Shown here one piece after another: positions 47,165-54,868 of a stretch of 64,000 nt of DNA. Origin of the DNA: Planctomycetota bacterium (lineage in GTDB: Bacteria; Planctomycetota; B15-G4; SIAN01). The notes beneath the pieces were generated by a model. The model was not told the origin of the DNA, did not search any database, and saw only the letters and a list, made by a program, of their open reading frames with translations. Made by a program: the position numbers and the translations under genes. The stretch lies in NCBI GenBank assembly GCA_009691715.1, contig SIAN01000015.1, positions 26,970 to 90,969 of the forward strand. Reading direction: 5' to 3'. The first letter of the stretch is position 1; every line of letters begins with the position of its first letter.

Positions 47165-48598
47165 ATGCTGACCCCGATCCTCGGTTTCATCGCGGTCCTG
47201 GCGCCGCTGCTGTTCGCGCTCGCGTGGATCGAGCGGCGCGCTGCGCGCCAGCGCGAGGAGGCCGCGCGCGCCGAACTCGACGATGCACGCAACCGCGGCT
47301 CCGATCAGCCGCTCGCGCAGCATCCCCAGATCGAGGCGCTGCAATGGGTCGGCTGCGGACTGTGCGTGAAGGCGTGTCCCGCAGAGGGAGTGCTCGCGGT
47401 GCTTGACGGCGTCGCGCGCGTGGTCCACGGCGCGCGCTGCGTCGGCCACGGCCGCTGCGAAGTCGCCTGCCCCGTCGGCGCGATCCATGTGGGGCTCGGC
47501 GCGCTGGCGTTGCGCGAGGACCTGCCGCTGCTCTCCGCCGTGCAGGAATCGAGCGTGCCCGGGCTTTTCATCGCTGGCGAGCTCTCCGGCATCGCGCTGA
47601 TCCGCCATGCCGTCGCGCAGGCGACCACCGCGGTCGACGAGATCGCGCGGCGGTGCAATGGTCGCGGCGGCCGCGATCCAGTCGGCCCTCCGACCGCCGG
47701 CCACGAGCCCGGCGTCGTGGACGTCGCCATCGTCGGCGCCGGACCCGCCGGACTCGCCGCAGCGCTGCGCGCGATCGAGCACAAACTCTCCCACGTGCTG
47801 CTCGAGCAGGACACGCTCGGTGGCACGATCCTGCACTACCCGCGTCAGAAGCTGGTGATGACGCAGCCGGTCGAGCTGCCGCTGATCGGCCGCCTGAAGA
47901 AGAGCGAGTACCTGAAGGAGGAACTCGTCGAGTTGTTCGCGGATGCGGTGCGGCGGTTCCCGATTCGCGTGCGCAGCGAGACGCGCGTCGAGTCGATCGT
48001 GCGCGACGGTGATTCGTTCTTGTTGACGACGCGGAATGGCGGCGGCGCAGACGAAGTCGGCGAAGTGCGCGCGCACACGGTGGTGCTCGCGCTCGGCCGG
48101 CGCGGCACGCCGCGCAAGCTCGATGTGCCGGGCGAGGAACTGCCGAAAGTCGTCTACCGGCTGATCGACGCAGCGCACCATCGCGGCATCGACGCGCTGG
48201 TGGTCGGCGGCGGCGACAGCGCAATCGAGGCATCCCTTGCGCTTGCCGGCCAACCGGGCAACCGCGTCACACTCAGCTACCGCAAGGAGTCGTTCTTCCG
48301 ACTGAAGCGCCGCAACGAGGAGCGCATCGCCGCGGCGCAGGCGAGCGGCCGGATCACCGTCCTCTTCCGCAGCGAGGTGACCGCAATCGGCAGCGATGCC
48401 GTCACGCTGACCGTGCGCGAGGATCCTGGAACGAGCGTCGGAGTGCACACGGGGACGCGCGCCGTCACACTCGACAACCAGCAGGTCTTCGTCTTCGCCG
48501 GCGGCACGCCGCCATTCGAACTGCTTCGAGCAGCCGGCGTCGCTTTCCCCTCCCCACCTGCCGCCAAACCCCACGCCGCCAAGCCGACGCGCCCCTAG
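47165..48598 (+). CDS. membrane-anchored NAD(P)/FAD oxidoreductase with two [4Fe-4S] clusters
   Basis: Fused electron-transfer enzyme of 477 residues. One N-terminal membrane helix (LTPILGFIAVLAPLLFALAWI) is followed by a ferredoxin domain with two cluster motifs, CGLCVKACPAEG and CVGHGRCEVACPVG. The rest is a thioredoxin-reductase-like flavoprotein: FAD site DVAIVGAGPAGLAAALRA, NAD(P) site DALVVGGGDSAIEASLALAG and FVFAGGTPPFELL. The redox-active CxxC of thioredoxin reductase is absent, so disulfide reduction is unlikely. Position 160 bp after the barrel suggests transfer between NAD(P)H and the membrane cytochromes or quinone pool. Its stop codon TAG is part of the CTAG edge of the 201-bp repeat. 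Confidence 0.88.
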   Translation: MLTPILGFIAVLAPLLFALAWIERRAARQREEAARAELDDARNRGSDQPLAQHPQIEALQWVGCGLCVKACPAEGVLAVLDGVARVVHGARCVGHGRCEVACPVGAIHVGLGALALREDLPLLSAVQESSVPGLFIAGELSGIALIRHAVAQATTAVDEIARRCNGRGGRDPVGPPTAGHEPGVVDVAIVGAGPAGLAAALRAIEHKLSHVLLEQDTLGGTILHYPRQKLVMTQPVELPLIGRLKKSEYLKEELVELFADAVRRFPIRVRSETRVESIVRDGDSFLLTTRNGGGADEVGEVRAHTVVLALGRRGTPRKLDVPGEELPKVVYRLIDAAHHRGIDALVVGGGDSAIEASLALAGQPGNRVTLSYRKESFFRLKRRNEERIAAAQASGRITVLFRSEVTAIGSDAVTLTVREDPGTSVGVHTGTRAVTLDNQQVFVFAGGTPPFELLRAAGVAFPSPPAAKPHAAKPTRP

Positions 48599-48795
48599 CC
48601 CGTTCGATTCATGATCCCCGTTGCGCGGCGACGGGATGTCGGTTCAGGACGAGAAGGGAATGCGCGGTTCCGACGACGCGGGTGGAACGGCCCTTCGGGC
48701 ATGCAAACCCGCTGAGGAAGGACCGCGCGTTTTCGACGAAGTCCTGGATCGACCGACCGAGCCGCAGCAGGGGTTTCATGAATAGAACGGGCTGG
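48595..48795. mobile_element. 201-bp MITE-like element with terminal inverted repeats, copy A
   Basis: Non-autonomous element, 4 differences in 201 bp from copy B at 57409-57609. The ends are inverted repeats of about 25 bp (outer 16: 48595-48610 and 48780-48795, 14 of 16 paired) flanked by or including CTAG on the left and CTGG on the right. The left CTAG supplies the TAG stop of the oxidoreductase gene. Inside, nested hairpins form around GCCC TTC GGGC. Minus-strand open frames through it are short and shared by both copies. No transposase is encoded within. Confidence 0.8.
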
Positions 48796-48917
48796 CCCCA
48801 TTCAGTTCGGGAGCACGTCGCCGCCCACCACGCCGATCCGTTCTTCTGGCGCCACCTCCGATGCGGCCGCACGCACCGTCACCAGTGTTCCCCCCGCCTC
48901 GTCCTTGCGGCGGAGAA

Positions 48918-49160
48918 CCACCCACGCCAACTCGAGACCGACAGGGTGTTCTCGGCAGCAGCCACCATGTTTCGAACCGCGGAGCAGCGCACCGCCCGCT
49001 CTTCGAGAACGATCGCGACAAGCGGTACTTCGCTTCGCTGCTGACGACCCAGTTCCACCTCTACGGGCTGAGCACTCTGGGGCAGCTTTCCGCCGCGATG
49101 GCGTGGATCGAGCTCACGTACGCGCGGTGGTTCAACCGTGTGCGCGGCCGGTATCCGACG
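48918..49160 (+). pseudogene. decayed RAYT-like (Y1/IS200-type) transposase
   Basis: Remnant of a REP-associated tyrosine transposase. The frame reads GVLGSSHHVSNRGAAHRPLF then ENDRDKRYFASLL, the N-terminal strand with the family's HHVxNRG and the F.DDxDR.xF helix. It jumps, after losing the central HUH region, to QLSAAMAWIELTYARWFNRV. The HUH (HxH/HFH) motif and the catalytic tyrosine helix are missing, so it cannot be active. Sequence up to about 49380 in other frames may be its C-terminus but is not recognisable. It lies directly downstream of the 201-bp element and just before a REP-like palindrome. Confidence 0.6.
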
Positions 49161-49390
49161 CTGCCGATTCGCGCACCCCTCTTGCGATCTCTTTGCGCGC
49201 TCGGTTGGGAGTCGATCGCGACGCTGAGCGACGTCGGACGAACTTGCGCGAAGGAAAACGCTTGGCGCTCACCTCCGGCGGATCGCGAGCGACATCGACT
49301 ACGCCAGGTGGGCCGACGGCGTCGCCGCGAGCGCGGTGACACGAACCGGTGTCGTGCCAGTTCCAAATGCGGTCGGTGTTTGCGAAGCGA

Positions 49391-49421
49391 GCGACGGTTC
49401 GCTCCCGAACTGAACCGTCGC
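49391..49421. repeat. 31-bp REP-like palindrome, copy 2
   Basis: Perfect 9-bp stem (GCGACGGTT with AACCGTCGC) around a 13-nt loop, 28 of 31 bases identical to 36253-36283. It is 6 nt beyond the stop of the minus-strand gene at 49428 and could also end that transcript. Confidence 0.65.
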
Positions 49422-49427
49422 CCGCGA

Positions 49428-51299
49428 TTACTTCGCCACCACCTCGAGTCGGAGGCCGGACGCGTCGCAGCTGATGGCGACGAGGTGGCCGGGCGGGAGG
49501 TACTTCTTCAGCAACGCCGGATCGAGTGCTTCGAGCGCGGCGAGAAACGCGTCGGCGCGCTGCTGCACGGGGTTGGTTGCGACGGGGACATCGTCGATTC
49601 CGCCATCGGATCCGTCGCCGCCGGACTCGCTGCCGAAACCACCGCCGCCGTCCTCGCTGCGGTAGGTGAACGTCGTGTCGATCGTTCGGCCGCCCAGCGC
49701 ATTGGTGAACGAATCGAGGACTTCGTCCGACGTGTTCGCCCACAACAGGATTCCCGGGGCGGCCATGAGCGATGAGTAATTCGCCTTGAAGGACTCCGAT
49801 CGCCCGAGACTCGGCAGCTCCAGGTTGCTCTTCCGGCGCAGCACGTCCTGCAGCAGCGTCGGCGACGCCGACACGACCAGGAAGTCGTCGACGATCGCGT
49901 AGGAGATCGCGACCGGCGGGATCGGCAGCGTGTAGACCACGTAGCCCTCGAACTCGGTCTTGCGCCGCGCCGCGTGCATGCCCTGCGAGCGCAGCAGCTT
50001 GTCGAGCGACGCGCCGAGCCCCGCAGCGTTCTTCACGCCGAGCACGAAGGCGACGTTGATCGACGGCCCGCCCATCATCGTGACCGGCATCAGCGCCTCT
50101 TCTTCCGGCACCGGCACGATCGTGAGGGCGAACCGTCCATCGAGGTGATCGAGCAGGTCGCGGCGCGGATCGAAAGCGTCGGCATCTGCGGTCGGCGTGG
50201 AGCCTTGCGCCACCGGTTCGCCGAACAGCGGGCCGAAGCCCGTCTCCTGCGACAGCGCATCAGCGGCGTCGAGCCCCTTCGCCAGATCCAGCTCGAACGA
50301 CAACGCCATCGCGGCGTCGCCCGGCAGCAGTTGGAACAGCGCGTGCGGCCCGCCCGGGAACATCGCCATCAGCACTCTCGGCAGGCCCACCGGCGCCCAA
50401 GCCTGGAGCGCATCGAAGCGCCCTTCCTCGGCATTCAACGCGAAGCGCGCCGTGAGCGCGCCGAGTTGGTCGAGTCCGAGCTCACGCTGCAGCCGCGTGT
50501 CCGGCGACTCGCTGCCGTCCGCGAGCGGCGGCGACTGCTGCGCGCGGATCGACCGACCGCTGTCGATGAAGAACTTCACGCCGCCTGGCCACGCCGCGAT
50601 CGACTGTGCGAACGCGGCCTGTTGGCCGAGCACTTCGCCGGGCTCACCGCCGAGACCCTGCAGGAAGCGCGTGAAATGGTCGCTCGACGCCGCGCTGCCC
50701 GCGGTTGCGCCGACCGCGACGGCCGTGCCCGCGTTCGCCAGCAGGAACGTGCCCTGATCTTCGCGCCCGATCGGTGCGACCTGCACCACTTCGTGCGCGC
50801 CGATCGTTTCGTTCTTCAGGACCGCCTCGCCGCGTTCGACCAACTTCTGGACCGCGGCAAGGACGAGCGCGTGCAGCTCGGCAGAGTGCTGCGACGACTC
50901 GAGCGCGAGCACGCCGTGACCATCGCCGTCGCCCATCACGTCGCCACCGAGCGCGACGCCCACGCGCCCGTCGATCTTCTTCGCCATCTCGATCGCGTCG
51001 ACGCCGAGGTCCTCGGACGAGGTCGCCGCCAGCGCTTCGAGCAGTCCCGCGAACGCGTCGCGAACCGGCTGCGCCGCGTCGTCGCCCATCATCCGCCCGT
51101 ACGCCGAAGCACCCCAATCGGCGAGCAACTCGTCGAGCGAGTCGATCCCGAGGAACAGCAACGAGTCGGCTGGCGCGAAGTGCTCGTAGCCGGGCGTGCG
51201 CGGGACGCTCGCGACCGGAGCGTCCTGCGGCGCACCCACCAGCACGGCGACCGGAAGCACGAAGTACGTCGTAGCGACGATTCCCATTCGAGTCGACAT
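49428..51299 (-). CDS. secreted DUF3352-like protein
   Basis: Exported protein of 623 residues with no enzyme motif. ATG 51299 was chosen because GGAG lies about 8-12 nt upstream, at the end of the preceding gene; a GTG at 51308 is in frame. After the signal (IVATTYFVLPVAVLVGA) the sequence alternates beta-strands and helices in the way of the DUF3352 family of large surface proteins: PADSLLFLGIDSLDELLADWG, GRVGVALGGDV, GDAAMALSFELDLAKGLDAAD, VVYTLPIPPVAISYAIVDDFLVVSASPTLLQDVL. A Gly/Asp/Ser-rich loop lies near the C-terminus. It overlaps or abuts the FG-GAP gene, so the two are probably one transcript. Function unknown. Confidence 0.75.
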   Translation of the reverse strand: MSTRMGIVATTYFVLPVAVLVGAPQDAPVASVPRTPGYEHFAPADSLLFLGIDSLDELLADWGASAYGRMMGDDAAQPVRDAFAGLLEALAATSSEDLGVDAIEMAKKIDGRVGVALGGDVMGDGDGHGVLALESSQHSAELHALVLAAVQKLVERGEAVLKNETIGAHEVVQVAPIGREDQGTFLLANAGTAVAVGATAGSAASSDHFTRFLQGLGGEPGEVLGQQAAFAQSIAAWPGGVKFFIDSGRSIRAQQSPPLADGSESPDTRLQRELGLDQLGALTARFALNAEEGRFDALQAWAPVGLPRVLMAMFPGGPHALFQLLPGDAAMALSFELDLAKGLDAADALSQETGFGPLFGEPVAQGSTPTADADAFDPRRDLLDHLDGRFALTIVPVPEEEALMPVTMMGGPSINVAFVLGVKNAAGLGASLDKLLRSQGMHAARRKTEFEGYVVYTLPIPPVAISYAIVDDFLVVSASPTLLQDVLRRKSNLELPSLGRSESFKANYSSLMAAPGILLWANTSDEVLDSFTNALGGRTIDTTFTYRSEDGGGGFGSESGGDGSDGGIDDVPVATNPVQQRADAFLAALEALDPALLKKYLPPGHLVAISCDASGLRLEVVAK

Positions 51300-51304
51300 C
51301 GGCC

Positions 51305-53638
51305 TCACTCCTGCGGGTAGACGATCACACGGTCGTGGACCAGGATCGCGACGTCGTTTTTCTGGTCGCCGGTCAAGTCGGCCACGACCACCTCGCGCGG
51401 CTCGCGGCCGCCGCCGCCGTCGCGCTCAAAGATGCTCTCTTCGTAGATCGGGAACTGCAGCACGTGGGCCAGCCGCCCTTCGACGAGAGCGGCGATGGTC
51501 AGCAAGTGGCGGTTCGATTCCGTCATCACCGCGTCGGTGACGCCGTCGGAATTCACGTCGCCGAACGCGAGTTGGTCGAGGAAGGCGTTCTTCAACGGGC
51601 TCTCGAAGTCGTCGGTCTCGACGAAACCAACGTCCGCGAGGCCGGCCTGGACGACCGCGAACCGTTCGGCGCAGAGCAGCACGACATCCTGCCTGCCGTT
51701 GCCGTCGAGATCGGCGACGCGCAGCCCCTTCGGATCGAGGTCCCCGAGCTCGACCCGGCCGACCGTGCGCGCGGCGCCGTCGACCAGCCGCAGCGCGCGC
51801 AGCGTGCGCGAGGCACGGTCGTGCACGATCACCTCGGGCTTGCCGTCGCCGTCCAAGTCGCCGGCCGCGACCGAGCCGACCTTCGCGCTCGGCTCCTCGA
51901 GGTTCCACTGCGCCAAGACCTTCGGCGCGCCCTTGGCATCGAACGTCAGCGCGCGCGCGAAGTTGGGGCCCGGCACCAACAGCTCGACGGCGCCATCGCC
52001 GTCCACATCGCCGTGGAACAGCGCCGTCCGCGCGATGCCCTTCAGCACGCCGAGGCCGGCGACGTCGGTCGTCTCGACTGCCGTGAACGCGACCTGCCCG
52101 TCGGCGCCCTTGCTGCCGAGCAGCACGCGCGGCAGCTCGGTCGGGATCGTGATGAATGCGTCGCGCACGCCGTCGCGATTCAAGTCGACCAGCCAGACGT
52201 CGTTCGGATCGGCCGGCGGCTTCGGCAACGCGAAGCTGACCGGTTCACCGCCGGCGACGCGCGCCAACGCGTAGCTCCGTGCACTGCTCTTGCCGGTCGC
52301 CAGGAGCGCGATCACCGAGGCCTTGCCCGAACCGTCAAGATCGGCGGCATCGAGCGCCAGCAACGCGTCGCCCTTGAATCCGCGCGTCTCCGGAAATCCC
52401 GGCCGCCCACGCAGGTCGAGCTTCGACACGCCGATCGCCCCTTCGTCCGGCGCGGCGACGATGAGTTCGGGCCGCCCGTCGCCATCGAGATCGGCGAGTC
52501 GCGGCTGGCGCGCGCCGACCAGGCTCGCGCACGCATCGGAGCGGCTCGAAAGCCCATCGGGATCGCTGCCGTGCAGCACGATGCGCGCGGCCGACGGCTC
52601 GCACACCAGGAGCTCCGCGCGACCATCGCCGTCGAGGTCGGCCAGCAGCTCGTCGCGCGCCTTCTCGTCCTTCTGCGTCGCGTAGGCGACGAGTCGCGGC
52701 GAGGAGAGCAGGAGCTCGCCCGGCCGCGCGGCGGCTCCCGGCGGAGCGAGCTCGAGCAGCGCGACGCGGCCGCTGCGGCGGCGCACCACCGCGATGTCGG
52801 CGCGTCCGTCGGCATCGAGGTCGGCGACCGAATAGTTGCGCAGCTCGGTGAAGGGGAAGAGCCGTTCCGGGCCCATCTCGCCGCCGCCGCGATTCAGCCG
52901 GAAGCGCAGCGGCGCGTCGGCCTCGGCCTTCACGTAGAGCAGGTCGTTCTTGGCGTCGCCGTCGAGGTCGCACAACGTGAAGCCGTCGGGCGAGGCGGTC
53001 GCGTTCAGCAGCTCGGGCGCTTCGGTGAGCTTCCCGTCGGCACCCTGCAGGAAGATCTGCGTCTTCTTCTTGCCGAGGACCAGCAGGTCGGTGAGCCCGT
53101 CGCCGTCGAGGTCGCCGCAACGCAGCGACTGCGGCACGTTCGAGAGCTCGTCGACATCGAAGCGGACGCGATCGCCGAAGGTGCCCTTCGCGTTGCGAAA
53201 GACGACGGTGAGCTTGCCGGAGTCGCCGACGAAGGCGAGGTCGTTCTTGCCGTCGCCGTTCAGGTCGGCGATCGCGAGCGAGCTCACCTTCTGCTCGGTC
53301 GGGAACGACTCGCGCTCCCAGTGGACCTCGTCGGCGAAGTCGTTGATCCGCTCGCCGACCTGCGTCGCCTGCGAAGAACGCAACGGCTCGCCCGGCTTGC
53401 GCTGCAGGAGGAAGTCGAGGCGCGCCTTCGGATTGTTGATCACGGCAAGATCGTTGTCGCTGTCACTGTCGACGTCGGCGGCGATCAGCTTGAAGACGCC
53501 GTCGTTCAGGCGCGAGTTGAGCACGCCGCGCCAGCCGTACTCCTCGGCAACCGGGACGCCTTTCGTCGGGCCGCCTGTCGATGGAACGACAGCGGCGGAT
53601 GCGACGAGCAGGAGCGCGAGACAGCGTGAATCGTCCAT
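51305..53638 (-). CDS. secreted FG-GAP/VCBS repeat protein
   Basis: Exported 777-residue protein built of about ten beta-propeller blades with calcium-binding loops of the integrin type. Examples are DLNGDGKNDLAF, DLDGDGLTDLLV, DLDADGRADIAV, DLDGDGRPELIV, DVDGDGAVELLV, DLDGNGRQDVVL and DVNSDGVTDAVM. The count fits one or two seven-bladed propellers. ATG 53638 opens a short signal peptide (CLALLLVASAAVVPS); an in-frame ATG lies at 53659. Such proteins usually bind ligands or partners at the cell surface. It is followed directly by the DUF3352-like gene on the same strand. Confidence 0.88.
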   Translation of the reverse strand: MDDSRCLALLLVASAAVVPSTGGPTKGVPVAEEYGWRGVLNSRLNDGVFKLIAADVDSDSDNDLAVINNPKARLDFLLQRKPGEPLRSSQATQVGERINDFADEVHWERESFPTEQKVSSLAIADLNGDGKNDLAFVGDSGKLTVVFRNAKGTFGDRVRFDVDELSNVPQSLRCGDLDGDGLTDLLVLGKKKTQIFLQGADGKLTEAPELLNATASPDGFTLCDLDGDAKNDLLYVKAEADAPLRFRLNRGGGEMGPERLFPFTELRNYSVADLDADGRADIAVVRRRSGRVALLELAPPGAAARPGELLLSSPRLVAYATQKDEKARDELLADLDGDGRAELLVCEPSAARIVLHGSDPDGLSSRSDACASLVGARQPRLADLDGDGRPELIVAAPDEGAIGVSKLDLRGRPGFPETRGFKGDALLALDAADLDGSGKASVIALLATGKSSARSYALARVAGGEPVSFALPKPPADPNDVWLVDLNRDGVRDAFITIPTELPRVLLGSKGADGQVAFTAVETTDVAGLGVLKGIARTALFHGDVDGDGAVELLVPGPNFARALTFDAKGAPKVLAQWNLEEPSAKVGSVAAGDLDGDGKPEVIVHDRASRTLRALRLVDGAARTVGRVELGDLDPKGLRVADLDGNGRQDVVLLCAERFAVVQAGLADVGFVETDDFESPLKNAFLDQLAFGDVNSDGVTDAVMTESNRHLLTIAALVEGRLAHVLQFPIYEESIFERDGGGGREPREVVVADLTGDQKNDVAILVHDRVIVYPQE

Positions 53639-53741
53639 CGGAGCGGCTCCGCAGTTCATGCGCTACCGCATCTGCGCACGAGGGCGCGACAATGTAGCGA
53701 CGGCGACAGCGTTACACTGCCGCCCCCGCAAGGAGTCCCGC

Positions 53742-54695
53742 ATGGCTCGACTGATCGCAACTTTGCTCGCCGCCCTCACGCTCGCGACGCCTCTTTCAGA
53801 TGCGCGCGCTGACGAGCTGATCCTCGCCGGTGGCGCGGTCGTGCGCGGCCCGATCCTGAAGGAGACGAGCGACGCGCTCCACGTCGACCTCGGCTTCACC
53901 GTGCTGACGGTGCCGCGGACGCAGATCCTCGACCGGCGCAGCGACAACGCGGAAGCCGCAGCGACCGCGGCGGGCGCCGAGACTCGGCGCGGGATCTACT
54001 CGAAGAAGTCGCTGCCCGAGATTTCCGTGCGCGACGCGGTCCTGCAGTTCGGCGAAGGCGTCGTGCTGATCAAGAATCCGAGCTCGCTCGGCTCGGGGTT
54101 CATCATCAGCGAGGACGGATACATCGTCACGAACGCCCATGTCGTGCAGGGCGAGACGGAAGTGACGGTCACGGTCTACAAGAAGGTCGGCGAGCAGATC
54201 GAGAAGAAAGCCTACGAGCGCGTGCGGATCGTGGCCGTCAATCCGCAGGTCGACCTGGCGCTGCTGAAGATCGATGCCGAGGAGCTCGGCGAAACCAAGT
54301 TGACCAAGGTCTTCCTCGGCGACATCGACACCGTCGGCCAGGGTCAGTCGGTCTTCGCCGTCGGCGCGCCGGAGGGGCTCGAGCGCAGCGTCTCGGAAGG
54401 AATCGTCTCGACCACCAACCGCGAGCGTGATGGGCTCGTCTACATCCAGACCACCGCGCAGGTGAATCCCGGCAACAGCGGCGGACCGTTGTTCAATAAG
54501 AACGGCGAGGTCGTCGGTGTCGTGGCCTGGAAGCTGCTCTTCAGCGAAGGACTCAACTTCGCCATCCCGATCAATTACGTGCAGCACTTCCTCGACAACC
54601 GCGACGCCTTTGCCTTCGACCGCGACAATCCCAACAACGGCCGCCGCTACCTGCCGCCGCCGAAAAAGGGCGAGAAGCCGAAGGGCCAGCAGTAG
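53742..54695 (+). CDS. periplasmic trypsin-like serine protease (HtrA/Deg type, no PDZ)
   Basis: Exported S1C-type endopeptidase of 317 residues. GGAG precedes ATG 53742, and a signal peptide ends near DARADE. A short N-terminal beta domain (LILAGGAVVRGPILKETSDALHVD) leads into the protease. The catalytic triad is His in IVTNAHVVQG, Asp in NPQVDLALLKID and Ser in NPGNSGGPLFNKNGEVVG. No PDZ domain follows; the C-terminus is a basic, Pro/Lys-rich tail. It may degrade or process envelope proteins without the usual PDZ control. Divergent from the FG-GAP gene with about 100 bp between. Confidence 0.92.
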   Translation: MARLIATLLAALTLATPLSDARADELILAGGAVVRGPILKETSDALHVDLGFTVLTVPRTQILDRRSDNAEAAATAAGAETRRGIYSKKSLPEISVRDAVLQFGEGVVLIKNPSSLGSGFIISEDGYIVTNAHVVQGETEVTVTVYKKVGEQIEKKAYERVRIVAVNPQVDLALLKIDAEELGETKLTKVFLGDIDTVGQGQSVFAVGAPEGLERSVSEGIVSTTNRERDGLVYIQTTAQVNPGNSGGPLFNKNGEVVGVVAWKLLFSEGLNFAIPINYVQHFLDNRDAFAFDRDNPNNGRRYLPPPKKGEKPKGQQ

Positions 54696-54720
54696 TCGAC
54701 GTCGCGCGCGCCGATCGGTC

Positions 54721-54751
54721 CGCCGTTGCGGTCCAGGAACGGAACGGCGGG
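54721..54751 (+). terminator. hairpin after the protease gene
   Basis: 8-bp stem (54721-54728 with 54744-54751) and a 15-nt loop, 26 nt after the protease stop and just before palindrome copy 3. Possible terminator; no T tract. Confidence 0.4.
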
Positions 54752-54755
54752 CAAC

Positions 54756-54808
54756 GGTGACAAAACCGACGTTCTGTATCTGGATCAGATTGTCGGTTTC
54801 GTCACCGG
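54756..54808. repeat. intergenic palindromic repeat, copy 3 (inverted)
   Basis: Two 22-nt arms (54756-54777 and 54787-54808) with a 9-nt loop. Read on the minus strand, its loop and arm bases match copies 1 and 2, so it is the same element in the opposite orientation. It lies between the protease and OPT transporter genes. Confidence 0.85.
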
Positions 54809-54868
54809 CTGGCGCTCCGGACGCGCTCTTCTTTCATCCTCCCGGGCGGCGGGCATGATGCTGCCCCC

